Shown: positions 1 to 11,943, counted from the first letter of the stretch. The stretch: 64,000 bases of DNA from Bubalus kerabau (GCF_029407905.1 NC_073634.1:21031501-21095500), one strand, 5' to 3'. Numbers and translations: made by a program. The notes: a model not told the origin generated them from the letters alone.

Positions 1-1340
1 TATCCTCTCCCTTTTGAACCTCCCTCTCATCTTCCTCCCCATCCCACTACTGTAGGTTGATACAGAGCCCCTGTTTGAGTTTCCTGAGACATATAGAAAA
101 ATCTCATTGGCTATCTATTTTACATATGGTAATGTAAGTTTCCATGTTACTCTCTCCATACATCTCCCCTCTCCTCCCCTCTCCCCATGTCCATAAGTCT
201 GTTCTCTATGTCTGTTTCTCCATTGCTGCCTTAAAAAATAAATTTGTCAGTATCATTTTTTTTAGATTCCATATATATGTGTTAGTATATGATATTTATC
301 TTTCAATTTATGACTTACTTCTCTCTGTTTAATAGGTTCTAGGTTCATCCACCTCAATATAACTGACTCAAAAGTGTTCCTTTTTATGACTGAATAATAT
401 TCCATTGTGTACATTTACCACAACTTCTTAATCCATTCATCTGTTGATGGACATCTAGGTTGCTTCCATATTATAGCTATTGTAAATAGTGCTGCAATGA
501 AAAATGGGATACATGTGTCTTTTTCAATTTTGGTTTCCTTAGGGTATATGCCTAGAAGTGGGATTACTGGGCCATATGGTGGTTTTGTTCCTAGTTTTTT
601 AAGGAATCTCCATTCTGTCTTCCATAGTGGCTGTATCAATTTACATTCCCACCAACCATGCAAGAGCGTTCCCTTTTCTCCACACCCTCTCCAGCATTTA
701 TTGTTTTTAGACTTTTGATGATGGCCATTCCGACTGATGTGAGGTGATATCTCATTGTAGTTTTGATTTGCATTTCTCTAATAATGAGCGATGTTGTGCA
801 TCTTTTCATGTGTTTGTGAGCCATCTCTATGTCTTCTTTGGAGAAATGTCTGTTTAGGTCTTTTGCCCACTTTTTGATTGGGTTGTTTGTTTTTCTGGCA
901 TTGAGTTGTATGAGCTGCTTATATATTTGGGAAATTAATCCTTTGTCAGTTGTTTCATTTACTGTTGTTTTCTCCCATTCTGAAGGTTGCCTTTTCACCT
1001 TACTTATAGTTTCCTTTGTTGTACAAAAGCTTTTAAGTTTAATCAGGTCCCACTTGTTTACTTTTTTAATTTCCATTACTCTGGAAGGTGGATCATAGAG
1101 GATTTTGCTTTGATTTATGTCATTGAGTGTTCTGCTTGTTTTCCTCTAAGAATTTTATAGTTTCTGGTCTTACACTTAGGTCTTTAATCCATTTTGAGTT
1201 TATCTTTATGTATGGTGTTAAGAAGTGTTCTAATTTCATTCTTTTACATGCAGCTGTCCAGTTTTCCCAGCACCATTTATTGAAGAGGCTGTTTTTGCCC
1301 CATTGTATATTTTTGTCTCCTTTGTCAAAATAAGGTACCC
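1..1340 (-). mobile_element. L1 LINE, 3' part (3' UTR and ORF2 C-terminus), left half of a split copy
   Basis: Read on the minus strand, this is L1 3' UTR (window start to about 370) followed by the ORF2 C-terminal region. A minus-strand frame at 636-1076 carries recognisable ORF2p residues such as KKWAKDLNRHFSKEDIEMAHKHMK, split here by name only as the KKWAKDLNRHF and FSKEDIEMA motifs; the cysteine-rich end is frameshifted. The copy is dead. It is cut by a BovB at 1353-2266 and resumes at 2279. The window begins inside its 3' UTR, so the tail is not visible. Divergence from the younger L1s in this window (7069, 54633) suggests an older subfamily. Confidence 0.9.
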
Positions 1341-1352
1341 ATAAGTGCATGG

Positions 1353-2266
1353 TTCCAAATAGGAAAAGGAGTACATCAAGGCCATATATTATCATCCTGC
1401 TTATTTAACTTATATGCAGAGTACATCATGAGAAACGCTGGGACAGATGAAGCACAAGCTGGAATCAAGATTGCCAGGAGAAATACCATTAACCTCAGAT
1501 ATGCAGATGACACCACCCTTATTGCAGAAAGTGAAGAAGAACTAAAGAGCCTCTTGATGATAGTGAAAGAGAAGAGTGAAAAATATGGCTTAAAACTCAA
1601 TATTCAGAAAACTAAGATCATGGAATCTGATCCCATGGCAAATAGATCGGGAAACGGTAACAGACTTTATTTTGGGGGGGCCCAAAATCACTGCAGAAGG
1701 TGACTGCAGTCATGAAACTAAAAGATGCTTGCTCCTTGGAAGAAAAGTTATGACTAACCTAGACAGCATATTAAAAAGCAGAGACATTACTTTGCGGGCA
1801 AAGGTCCATGTAGTCAAAGCTATGGTTTTTCCAGTAGTCATGTATGAATGTGATAGTAGGACTATAAAGAAAACTGAGCACCAAAGAATTGATGTTTTTG
1901 AACTGTGGTGTTGGATAAGACTCGTGGGGGTCCCTTGGACTGCAGGAAGATCCAACCAGTCCTTCCTAAAGGAAATCAGTCCTGAATATTCATTGGAAGG
2001 ACTGATGCTGAAGCTGCAGCTCCAATACTTTGGCCATCTGATGTAAGAACTGACTCATTTGAAAACACCCATATGCTGGGAAAGATTGAAGGTGGGAGGA
2101 GAAGGGGACGACAGAGGATGAGGTGGTTGGATAGCAACACCAACTCAGTGGACATGAGTTTAAGTCAACTCTGGGAGTTGGTGATGGACGGGGAGCCCTG
2201 GCATGTTGCATTCCATAGGGTCGCAAAGAGTTGCACATGACTGAATGACTGAACTGAACTGAACTG
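1353..2266 (+). mobile_element. BovB (RTE) LINE, 5'-truncated, nested in L1
   Basis: A 914-bp BovB 3' part. It starts within the reverse transcriptase, just before the LSPCLFNLYAEY-type motif, includes a YADD catalytic box in the frame at 1428-1703 (LRYADDTTLIAESEEEL), and ends in the (ACTGA)n tail typical of BovB. The frame breaks near 1680 in a G run and continues in another frame at 1672-2046 (VMYECDSRTIKKTEHQRIDVFELW), so the copy is inactive. It lies opposite to the surrounding L1 and is flanked by an 11/12 matching target-site duplication at 1341-1352 and 2267-2278. Confidence 0.93.
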
Positions 2267-2278
2267 ATAGGTGCATGG

Positions 2279-3112
2279 GTTTAATTCTGGGCTTTCTATC
2301 TTGCTCAGTTGGTCTATATTTCTGTTTTTGTGCCAGTATCATACTGTTTTGATGACTGTAGCTTTGTTGTATAATGTGAAGTCAGGAAAGTTGATTCCTC
2401 CAGCTCCATTCTTCTTTCTCAAGACTGCTGTGGCTATTCAGGGTCTTTTGTGTTTCCATATGAATTGTGAAACTTTTTGTTCTAGTTCTGTGGAAAATGC
2501 CATTGGTAATTTGATAGGGATCACATTGAATCTGTAGATTGTGTTAGATAATATAGTCATTTTCACAATATTGATTCTTCCTACCCAGGAACATGGAATA
2601 TCTTTCCACCTGTTTATGTCATCTTTGATTTCTTTCATCAGTGTCTTGTAATTTTCTAGTACAGTTCTTTTGTCTCCTTAGGTAAGTTTATTCTTAGATA
2701 TTTTATTCTTTTGTTGCAATGGTGAATGGAACTGATTCCTTAATTTCTCTCTCTGATTTTTTATTGTTAGTATATAGAAATGCAAGTGATTTCTGTGTAT
2801 TGATTTGGTGTCCTGCAACTTTGCTAAATTCACTGATTATCTCTAGTAATCTTCTGATAGTATCTTTAGTTTTCTATGTACAGTATCATGCCATCTGCAA
2901 ATAGTGAGAGCTTTACTCCTTTTCTGATCTGGATTCCTTTTATTTCTTTTTCTTCTCTGATTGCTGTAGCTAATACTTCCAAAAATATGTTGAATGATAG
3001 TGGTGAAAGTGGACACCCTTGTCTTGTTCCTGATCTTAAGGGGAATGCCTCCATTTTTTCATCATTGAGAATAATGTTTGCTGTAGGCTTATCATATATG
3101 GCCTTAATGTCA
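2279..3112 (-). mobile_element. L1 LINE, ORF2 reverse-transcriptase part, right half of split copy
   Basis: Continuation of the minus-strand L1 from 1-1340. On the minus strand, 2438-2638 encodes MKEIKDDINRWKDIPCSW and the QFIWKHKRP motif. The frame at 2866-3156 carries the RT stretch SGTRQGCPLSPLSFNIFLEVL and an FADGM variant of the usual FADDM catalytic box (second aspartate changed to glycine). Similarity fades at about 3112, taken as the 5' truncation point. ORF2 is interrupted by several stops and frameshifts. Confidence 0.88.
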
Positions 3113-3763
3113 CTGTTTTGATGCTCAGTTTTTTCTGTTGTACTTGAAATTTTCATTAATTTCAGTCTGTATCTACTATTTTATGCATGAGCTCCTTTAT
3201 CTTGAATTAATATACTTATTCAATTCTTCTTTAATAAGGAGCTCTCTTCGGAAATTTTCTTTTTTCTTAAACCTTTTTCCAGATAGATACTTTATCTATT
3301 TTGTTTGTATTTTAGGTTTCTCCCCCCACCCCTCCAGTTTCCATGGTGGTGTGTTCACATATTTGCCATGCTCTTCTTATTTTCCTCGTGTTCCAAGTAG
3401 AATGATCTGTCAAGATCATCTATGTGCTCTGTAGATAGTGAATGGACTCTTATTTACCTCATTCACAACTTGAGACCTGGTCTACTCTCCCTTCCATCTA
3501 TAGGCTGTGGTTTGAGAACTTTGTTTTTTATCCCCCTCCCTTGCTTTCTGTAGCCTCAGGATATGTGAGCAACACACAGAGAACTCAATATTGGTCATTG
3601 AGTGCAAATTTCCCTTTTAAATAGGATTATATTGTAAATACTTATTGGTTGACTTTTAAATTTTTTCTCAGTTAACACTGTGTCTTAAAAATCATTTCAT
3701 ATACGTCATTCTTTCTTTGATAATTAGTTGCATAAAAAATTAATAAAGGTATATGGATGTTTA
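3113..3763. other. No recognised feature
   Basis: AT-rich sequence between the L1 5' breakpoint and the next SINE. Short open frames are present (3138-3434, 3442-3624), but they lack any recognisable domain and look like chance. I cannot assign a repeat family. Confidence 0.5.
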
Positions 3764-3956
3764 CACATGCATGTTCAGTCGTGTCTGACTCTTTGTGACC
3801 CCACAGGCTGTAGCCTGCCATTTTCTGCTATCCATGGGATTCTCCAGGAGTGGGTTGCCATTTCCTACTCAAGGGGATCTTCCCAACCCAGGAATTGAAC
3901 CCACATCTCCTGCTTTGGCGGGTGGATTCTTTACCACTGAGCCATGTGGGAAGCTG
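3764..3956 (-). mobile_element. Bov-tA SINE
   Basis: Minus-strand tRNA-headed ruminant SINE. The tRNA-derived head is at the right end (complement of the A-box region in CCACTGAGCCATGTGGGAAG), the BovB-like body with TCCATGGGATTCTCCAGG lies in the middle, and the 3' end is at the left (CAGTCGTGTCTGACTCTTTG). Moderately diverged; no clear target-site duplication. Confidence 0.9.
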
Positions 3957-4110
3957 TTTTAAAAAGATTTGGCAATGTTCATAAACATACATAATTAAAA
4001 TTATTGGAAAATACAAATTCAAAGTTATGTCCAGGGGAAAAAAACAATATTAACAGAAGACTAGGAATTATACAAAATAATTAAAAGTTAATGACATAGT
4101 CATTGTTGAT

Positions 4111-4760
4111 GTTGTTCAGTTGCTAAGTCATTTCTGACTCTTTTTGACTCCATGCACTGTAGCACACCAGGCATCCCTGTCCTCCATCCACTGTCTCCTG
4201 GAGTTGCTCAAATTCATGTCCATTGAGTCAGTGATGCTATCAAATTATCTCATCCACTGTTTCCCCCACCTCTTCCTGCCCTCAATATTTCCCAGCATCA
4301 GGATCTTTTCCAGAGAGTCAGCTCTTTGTATCAGGTGGTCAAAGTACTGTAGCTTCAGCTTCAGCATCAGTCCTTCCTATGAATATTCAGGGTTGATTTC
4401 CTTTAGGATTGACTGGTTTGATCTCCTTGAAGTTCAAGGGACTCTCAAAAATCTTCTCCAGGACCACAATTCAAAGGATCCATTCTTTGGCACTCAGCCT
4501 TCTTTATGGTCCAACTCTCATATCCATACATGACTTCTGGAAAAACCATAGCTTTGACTATATGGACCTTTGGTGGCAAAGTAATGTCTCTGCTTTTAAC
4601 TATGTTGTCTAGCTTTTTCATAATTTTCCTTCGAAGGAGCAAGCATTTTTAATTTCATGGCTGCAGTCACCATTAGCAGTAATTTTGGAGCCTAAGAAAA
4701 TAAAATCTATCACTACCATTTCCCTTTCTATTTGCAATGAATGATGGGACCAGATGCCAA
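4111..4760 (-). mobile_element. BovB LINE 3' fragment
   Basis: About 650 bp of BovB 3' end in reverse orientation. The 3' terminus is at the left (GTTCAGTTGCTAAGTC). The minus-strand frame at 4445-4642 reads KLDNIVKSRDITLPPKVHIVKAMVFPEVMYGYESWTIKKAECQRMDPLNCG, interrupted here into motifs KSRDITLP, VKAMVFPEVMYGYESW and TIKKAECQRMD, which mark the conserved region after the reverse transcriptase. It breaks off within the KIMASG region, where a Bov-tA follows. Confidence 0.92.
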
Positions 4761-4771
4761 GATTTTAGTCA

Positions 4772-4980
4772 TGAATAGTGAAAGTCACTTGGTCGTGTCC
4801 AACTTTTTGTGACCCCATGGACTATAGCTCACAGGGCTCCTCTCCATGGAATTCTCCAGGCAAGAATACTGGAGTCAGTAGCCTATCCCTTCTCCAGGGA
4901 ATCTTCCCCACCCACTGATCGAACCAGGGTCTCCTGCATTGTAGGTGGATTCTTTACACGCTGGGTTACCAGGGAAGCCT
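4772..4980 (-). mobile_element. Bov-tA SINE at the BovB edge
   Basis: Minus-strand Bov-tA with tRNA head at the right end (TTACCAGGGAAGCC). It sits at the 5' end of the neighbouring BovB and is flanked by a 10/11 matching duplication (GATTTTAGTCA at 4761-4771, GATCTTAGTCA at 4981-4991). The repeated sequence belongs to BovB, so the SINE landed within or at the end of that copy. Confidence 0.9.
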
Positions 4981-4991
4981 GATCTTAGTCA

Positions 4992-5406
4992 CACCATCAT
5001 CTCAATTATCTTGTTTTTTATAACATATCTCTAGGTATCCTGTACTATTTGAAATGCAGAATTAATTTCCTTACAAAAGATATTTCAGTATGTATTTTTC
5101 ATTTATAAAAGCATTACTATTTTCTCAGCAGCAAGTTTTTATTGCTATTAATATTGACAGAAGTACTTTAATAAGTTTGAGATTATTGTTTATATTTTAT
5201 TTTAAATAAATAATAGCTCATTAACACTTTAAAATGCATTTTCATCTCCCTTTACATAAACTTTTTGGTTTGCATAATTCAGGTTTTTTCCACTGAGCTC
5301 ATCTGTGTACATACATATGAAAACATATAGGTATCCTGTCCGCCTTTCCTCTCCAGATTTTACTTATTGAAAATCTGCTTATTTGCCTTCAAATGCCTTA
5401 ATAGTA
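4992..5406. other. No recognised feature
   Basis: AT-rich, no long open frame and no repeat that I can name. Confidence 0.5.
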
Positions 5407-5622
5407 CTTCCCAGGTGGCACTAGTGGTAAAGAACTCACCTTCCAATGCAGGAGACATAAGAGACGTGGGATGGATCCCTGGGAAGATCCCCTGAAGGAG
5501 GAAATGGCAACCCACTCCAGTATTCTTGCCTGGAGAAGCCCATGGGCAGAGGAGCCTGGTGGGCTACCGTCCTTGTATGCACAGAGTCAGACACAACTGA
5601 AGGGACTTAGCACATATGCACG
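5407..5622 (+). mobile_element. Bov-tA SINE
   Basis: Plus-strand Bov-tA: head ACTTCCCAGGTGGCACTAG, then AATGCAGGAGACATAAGAG, then the body AATGGCAACCCACTCCAGTA and the 3' portion CAGAGTCAGACACAACTGA. Flanking duplication not clear. Confidence 0.9.
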
Positions 5623-7068
5623 CATGCCGTTATAGTGAGGACAGTCACAGATTGCCTTATCATGAGGGCAAAACTAAGGCAAATAACTTATCAGTAAAAT
5701 CTTCCCAACAATAAAACAACAAACTACCATATCTTTAATCACATACTGAAACACTGCAATTGTAAAGAGGATTTGAGTGTAAGTTGGAGTCATGCACAGC
5801 CACATAAATAGATCCCCTCTTGTTAATGGTCCTCACAGAATTTTCTTATAGAGTCTTCCTTGACATAAATTTCCAGCCTATAAATCCTAATTGTCTCTAA
5901 CCCTTCCTATTCACTAGAAACAAATCTGTCTCTTATTTCTCACAAACTTGGTAAAATCTTTGGCCAATAGTTATAGCAACTGATGGTGTTAAGAGGCAAA
6001 CTGAGACATTTTAAAACACTTAAGAGTTTATTTGAGCAAAACTCTATTCTAATTGGGTAGCTCCAAACTGAAAGTGGTTCAAAGTTCTGCCCACCCTGCC
6101 CACCACCCTAAGAGGTATAGGGGAAGTGAGGAAGCAAAGAAAAGAAATTACTCGTTGATTATAGCTTAAAGTTTAGTTGGTTGGTTGTGATTTGTTGTCT
6201 CAGCATTTTGGCTTCCTAACCATGAGGCCTTTACAGGCTTAGATATTGGGTTGTTTATATGCCACCATGGCATTAGAGTCACCTCAAACTAATGAGCTCC
6301 TTTCTTAATTAACAGTGGGTAATTCAAAGATGCCTCTGACCTGATTTCCTTTTTTCTAATTGTATTGTGGATAACGTAAGTTCCACCTTTTCTTTCACCC
6401 GTGCTAACCTGTATGTATTTTATTCTACCTCAAACAATGGATTTCCAACTAGCTTACAAATTTACTTGAAAGTGTTTTAATTATTATTTAATTTTCTCAG
6501 GAACATTTTTTATCCTTGATACCATTTTTTTCCTCCCTCATTCTATTTATTATACTAGATGCCTCAAAATTCAACAGATACTCTTAAGGTAGTGATTGGG
6601 TCTCACAAACGCAGAAAAACATACACCACAAATTTCAAATAAAATTCTAGGGGAAAAAAAACAGCCTATCTGTGCCTCCTATCTATGCAGTCCTTGAAAA
6701 TATTCAAATTCCCCAAATCTCTCTGTCAAACTTATGTACATATCTTATTTAATATCTTTTCTTTCAAACATCACTATGATAAATTTGAAATAATAGTATT
6801 TGATACTACAATGTTTATTTTACAAATTTAATTTTCTGTATTGGTTTCTAAAATTTCAAATCAAGTGTATAATCACTTATATTAGAAATATCATTTATAT
6901 ATATCCATATCCACATATGTGTGTGTGTGTGTATATATATGATCCATTTTGGAAGACCACATATATTTATCGACTTGTTTTAAAACAAGAAATATACAGG
7001 TGACCTACAAATGAGTTGTAATTTAAAAATGAACTCATGCATTGCAAATGCCACATAAGTATCTTTCT
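5623..7068. other. Mostly unassigned; possible ancient repeat at 5990-6330
   Basis: No gene seen. The stretch near 6000 (GAGTTTATTTGAGCAAAAC) and what follows resembles an old mammalian LTR or DNA-transposon remnant, but I cannot fix the family from memory. A short (TG)n(TA)n microsatellite lies at 6917-6940. Confidence 0.35.
6917..6940. repeat. (TG)n(TA)n microsatellite
   Basis: About seven TG units followed by TA units. Short and probably polymorphic between individuals. Confidence 0.85.
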
Positions 7069-8130
7069 ATTAAGAAAATAATAGCAAATGAAGCAACTGA
7101 CAAACAACTAATCTCAAAAATATACAAGCAACTCCTACACCTCAATTCCAGAAAACTAAATGACCCAATCAAAAAATGGGCCAAAGAACTAAATAGACAG
7201 TTCTCCAAAGAAGACATACAGATGGCTAACAAACACATGAAAAGATGCTCAACATCACTCATTATCAGAGAAATGCAAATCAAAACCACTATGAGGTACC
7301 ATTTCACACCAGTCAGAATGGCTGCGATCCAAAAGTCTACAAGTAATAAATGCTGGAGAGGGTGTGGAGAAAAGGGAACCCTCTTACACTGTTGGTGGGA
7401 ATGCAAACTAATACAGCCACTATGGAGAACACTGTGGAGATTCCTTAAAAAACTGGAAATAGAACTGCCTTATGATCCAGCAATCCCACTGCTGGGCATA
7501 CACACTGAGGAAACCAGAAGGGAAAGAGACACGTGTACCCCCATGTTCATCGCAGCACTGTTTATAATAGCCAGGACATGGAAGCAACCTAGATGTCCAT
7601 CAGCCGATGAATGGATAAGAAAGTGGTGGTACATATACACAATGGAGTATTACTCAGCCATTAAAAAGAATTCATTTGAACCAGTTCTAATGAGATGGAT
7701 GAAACTGGAGCCTATTATACAGAGTGAAGTAAGCCAGAAAGAAAAACACCAATACAGTATACTAACACATATATATGGAATTTAGAAAGATGGTAACAAT
7801 AACCCTGTGTACGAGACAGCAAAAGAGACACTGATCTATAGATCAGTCTTACGGACTCTGTGGGAGAGGGAGAGGGTGGGAAGATTTGGGAGAATGGCAT
7901 TGAAACATGTATACTATCATGTATGAAACGAGTCGCTAGTCCAAGTTTGATGCACGATACTGGATGCTTGGGGCTGGTGCAATGGAACTACCCAGAGGGC
8001 TGGTATGGGGAGGGAGGAGGGAGGAGGGTTCAGGCTGGGAAACACATGTATACCTGTGGCGGATTCATTTCGATATTTGGCAAAACCAATACAATATTGT
8101 AAAGTTTAAAAATAAAATTAAATTTAAAAA
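7069..8130 (+). mobile_element. Young bovine L1, 5'-truncated
   Basis: L1 3' part: the last 239 or so codons of ORF2, a 3' UTR of about 340 bp with the G-rich stretch GGGGAGGGAGGAGGGAGG near 8007, and an A-rich tail at about 8108-8131. The ORF2 segment is fully open, so this is one of the youngest L1s here. I could not find a convincing flanking duplication. Confidence 0.93.
7072..7785 (+). pseudogene. L1 ORF2p C-terminal fragment, open to its natural stop
   Basis: An uninterrupted frame (open from 7042) encodes the C-terminal segment of L1 ORF2p, the protein that in full length carries endonuclease and reverse transcriptase. The C-terminal cysteine-rich motif is complete: C-X3-C-X7-H-X4-C at C104, C108, H116 and C121 counted from the methionine at 7042. 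The frame ends in the usual IYGI and stop. Endonuclease and RT domains are missing through 5' truncation, so there is no activity and no own promoter. The first nine or so residues come from flanking DNA. Confidence 0.85.
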
Positions 8131-8460
8131 AAGATTTTAGATAATAAAGTAAAATGAATTCATTCTAATTGTGAATAGTAGCATCACAGAGATGTGAAAT
8201 GGGCCCAGGACAGGAGAAAGGAAGTCAAGATCAGGGTCCACACTGAAGTTAGCAACTCTTAAGGGGGGAAAAGCCATTTGCAGTGTTTCATGGATAGGTG
8301 AGTGGTGCAACTTTTAATGGACAATAATCATGGCCAAAATTCTGTGACACTATGGTCAAGAATGTACAGAGTACCATTGGTTCTGTGGTGAGGGAATCAG
8401 AGATGGTCAGAGCTCGATTAAGTGTCCAAGGAAAGAAGCAGCAGGATTCAGGGAGTATGG

Positions 8461-9175
8461 AGCTAGTACCATATGACCCAGCAATCCCACTACTGGTCAT
8501 ATACCTTGAGAAAACCAAAATGCAAAAGGGCACGTGTACCCTAATATTCATTGCAGCACTCTATACAATAGCCAGGATAGGTAATTAACTTAAATGTATA
8601 GGTGAATGGATAAACATGTGGTACATATATTTAATGGAATATTAGTCATAAAAGGAATGAAATTAAGTAATTTGTAAAGATGTGGATGGACCTAGAATCT
8701 GTCACACAGAGTGAAGTAAGTGAGAAAGAGGAAACCAAATATTGCATATTAATGCATATATGTGAAATCTAGGAAAATGGTACAAATGAATCTATTTTAA
8801 GGGCAGGAATAGAGACGCAGACATAGAGAATAGACACATGGAGAGGGAGGGCAGAAGAGGAGGGTGAGATGAATTGGGAGATTAGTATTGACACATATAG
8901 ACCACCATGAGTAAAATAGCTAGCTAATGGGACCCTGCTGTATAGCACAAGGAGCTCAGCTTGGTGCTCTGTGATGACCTAGAGGGGCGAGGGAGGGGTG
9001 GGTGGGGGAGGGAGGCTCAAGAGGAAGGGAATATGTGTATACACAAAGCTGATTCACTTTGTTGTACAGTAGAAACAAACACATTAGAGATGGTCAGAGC
9101 TAGATGAAATGCTCAAGGAGAGAAGCAATCATACTCCAGTAACAATGAAGTTACTGCAAAATAAAGGCTATTTAA
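8461..9175 (+). mobile_element. Old L1 3' end with templated insert
   Basis: Diverged L1 from late ORF2 (ATATGACCCAGCAATCCCAC at 8470; GCAGCACTCTATACAATAGC) through the 3' UTR (GGAGCTCAGCTTGGTGCTCT; CTGATTCACTTTGTTGTAC) to an A-rich end near 9175. Expected ORF2 reading is broken. The tail is interrupted at 9086-9121 by a copy of sequence from 8399 (see findings); L1 similarity resumes at GAAGCAATCATACTCCAG. Confidence 0.8.
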
Positions 9176-9283
9176 AAAATCAGGAACAGGTACCAGCAAT
9201 TGTGGTAAGGTTGAAACCTAAGTATATATTTTGTCAGCGAAACCTAAATATATTTTTGGCTTTGATATCAAAATAAAAACAAG

Positions 9284-9545
9284 GCTGCTGCTGCTAAGTC
9301 GCGTCGATCGTGTCCGACTCTGTGAGGCCCCATAGACAGAAGCCCACCAGGCTCCTCTGTCCCTGGGATTCTCCAGGCAAGAACACTGGAGTGGGTTGCC
9401 ATTTCCTTCTCCAGTGCATGAAAGTGAAAAGGGAAAGTGAAGTCGCCCAGTCGGTTCCGACTCTTAGCAGCCCCACGGACTATAGCCTATAGCCTACCAG
9501 GCTCCTCCTTCCATGGGATTTCCCAGGCAAGAGAACTGGATGTAG
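9284..9545 (-). mobile_element. Bov-A2 SINE
   Basis: Minus-strand dimeric BovB-derived SINE. It has the (GCT)n end at the left (complement of the AGC tail), the two Bov-A units separated by the GAAAGTGAAAAGGGAAAGTG linker, and a degenerate right end. No coding capacity. It depends on BovB machinery in trans. Confidence 0.9.
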
Positions 9546-9984
9546 GTTCTAATCCCTGGATAGGAGCTGTCTGTATTTGGCTCCCCCTGTTCCTTCAGAA
9601 ACAAATGTGTTAACTTTTTGAGCACTGGTCTTTTCCCCTGTAAATAGTCTCCTCTATCCACAAATGCATATTCAACTTACCTTGCATTCTAAGATATTAG
9701 CTATCATGTGTTAACTAACATGTGATAATTCATCATTAATTATATATATCAGTTAATTTACCCATGAAGTAGAAAGTTTTGATCAATGTTCTATCAGTAA
9801 TAGTATCTCTCATTTAAGCACTCATTTTTCTGGATCTATGCTTCTCCTAAGCTAACAAGAACTTTCAGTTAGTTAACTGACTTTTGTTGCAGTTCATATT
9901 TTCATTAGTTCTCAAGAAACTCTTTTCCCTACACAACCAAAGGAATTTCATTTTCATCAGCATGTCTAATTTTTTAGGCCATGT
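9546..9984. other. No recognised feature
   Basis: AT-rich unique-looking sequence with no open frame of note. Confidence 0.5.
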
Positions 9985-10200
9985 AGAGACAAGAAAATAG
10001 ACTTTGGAATTAAATCATCTTTGATCAAATCTCACCTATGCCATTCAATTGCTGTGTGACTTTGTCCAGTCACTTCATCTGTGTAAGACCTTCCTTTACT
10101 CTCACTTGCAAAGCAGAAAACCACATTCTATGAATTTTGCAAAGATTGCACAGGAAATTTACTATATATTAATCACCTAGCAAAAACCTTAGCACATAAT
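9985..10200 (-). mobile_element. MIR SINE (ancient)
   Basis: Reverse-complement MIR: the conserved core reads GCTGTGTGACTTTGTCCAGT with TCACTTCATCTG following, and the end resembles the MIR 3' part. Heavily diverged, as expected for a pre-eutherian element. Confidence 0.65.
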
Positions 10201-11004
10201 AAGAACTACAGATCTCTTAGATTTTGATCTACTTCTTTCACTTCAACAATATTTAAGCCAAAGGATTTGGAATATTCCTTAAAGTTTTTGGAAATGGAAT
10301 TTAACTTGCACATTTCAAACAAAATATATTTCTGACAGTTTTTTGTGTGCTTTGGTTCCTTACAGAAGGAGAATCTGATTTATACCTTTTTGAATTCTCA
10401 AGCAGGAGACTCAATAACCATTTAATAATGATGGCATTAGTTGTGGTGCAACACTTTTGGGAAAATCAGGGTTGAAAAATTAGCACTGTGCAAAATGGGA
10501 ACATTTTTACCATGCCAAATAAATAAGCAAAGCTGTGGAGACCAACAGCTTAGCGCATAGTGCTATATCCACCATTAGTTGTATCTCCACAAAGAGTGAG
10601 ATGAATTCTCAGAATATTTGCTCCCAGGGAATATCAAATTTACCTCTGTGAAAAGGCAAACTCTAATCAAATGTTTTTAAAATATGGGTAGAATTTCTTC
10701 TTGGTTAATATAAATCTCAGAATTTTAATAACTATCTTTGATTTCCAGAAAAAGTAAATTTAAAGCACCATATAAACATAAATTAAATGAACACTATTTT
10801 AGTACATTGACTTACATAGTTTAGGAAATAACAGAAAGTTTTGATTTTAAGGTATGTGTGTGTGCATACTTCTGACACTTAGAGCCATAATACCATGTGT
10901 TCCTGTAGTTAAAATACACTTACATTCTTTGTCTTCCCCAAGAGATAAGTAGAGGTCATAGACAAAGTGTGTTTGAGTAGAAAATCACAGAATTTTGACA
11001 CAGT
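10201..11004. other. No recognised feature
   Basis: AT-rich, no repeat that I can assign and no meaningful open frame. Confidence 0.5.
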
Positions 11005-11016
11005 ATAATATAAGCA

Positions 11017-11296
11017 CGGAGAACGCAAGGGCACCCCACTCCAGTACTCTTGCCTTGGAAAATGCCGTGGACGGAGGAGCCTGGTAGGCTGCAGTCCATG
11101 GGGTCGCCAAGAGTCGGACACGACTGAGCAACTTCACTTTCACTTTTCACTTTCATGCATTGGAGAAGGAAATGGCAACCCACTCCAGTATTCTTGCCTG
11201 GAGAATCCCAGGGACGGGGGAGCCTGGTGGGCTGCCATCTATGGGGTCACACAGAGTCGGACACGACTGAAGTGACTTAGCAGCAGCAGCAGCAGC
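11017..11296 (+). mobile_element. Bov-A2 SINE with perfect target-site duplication
   Basis: A 280-bp plus-strand Bov-A2 with both Bov-A monomers, the TTCACTTTCACTTTTCACTT linker and an (AGC)n tail. The flanking 12-bp duplication ATAATATAAGCA is perfect (11005-11016 and 11297-11308), so the insertion is fairly recent. Confidence 0.95.
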
Positions 11297-11599
11297 ATAA
11301 TATAAGCAAATGTGTTTCCTCTTCAGTGGTGTCTGTAAGAAATGGCCAACATGTCACAGAAAGTAAAAGTGTTTTAGTCATAAGAAAAGCTTAGTTTATC
11401 ACTAAGGAACGCTTAGTTGATTGAAATTGATTGGTTTGCCAGTCAGAATATAATTTATCTTTTCTAAATTGATAACAAGTGACAAAATGGTACAGTTAGT
11501 AAAATGTGTGAGTTAAGACATAACTTATGTTGTATGCTCTGCATTAGGCAATGTGTCTCCATCTCCTGCACACCTACTAATCTAGCTGCGGGACAGTGG

Positions 11600-11815
11600 G
11601 GCAGTGACTGCAAAGCTCCACAGTCTATGTGTCTAAATCTTAATCCTGGGTCCACTGCTTACTAGCTATGTGACCTGAGTCAAGTTTTTCTTCACTCTTC
11701 ACCTCAGTGTCCTTGCTAGTGTAATGGAAGCTATAAAAAGATATAAGGATGAAGTGATAACTAAAGTGCTTACAACATAACATGGCATAACAGGCACATA
11801 CTAATTAGGCTTTGT
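11600..11815 (-). mobile_element. MIR SINE (ancient)
   Basis: Reverse-complement MIR. The core reads TGCTTACTAGCTATGTGACC, and CAACATAACATGGCATAACA near the right end matches the expected direction of the 5' half. Diverged. Confidence 0.7.
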
Positions 11816-11943
11816 TATTATATTCTAAACTGCATGTGATTTAATAAGCTATGTTTAATTACTACAATAACTAAAACTGTCTAAATCCACCCTGTCATGT
11901 AGTTGCTACCTCTTAACAGAGAGTTTTTACCTTTTCATACTGT

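Noticed and set aside
8399..9127. First read as an unusually long target-site duplication of the L1
   Set aside because: The L1 tail continues after the right copy, so the copy sits inside the element and does not flank it.
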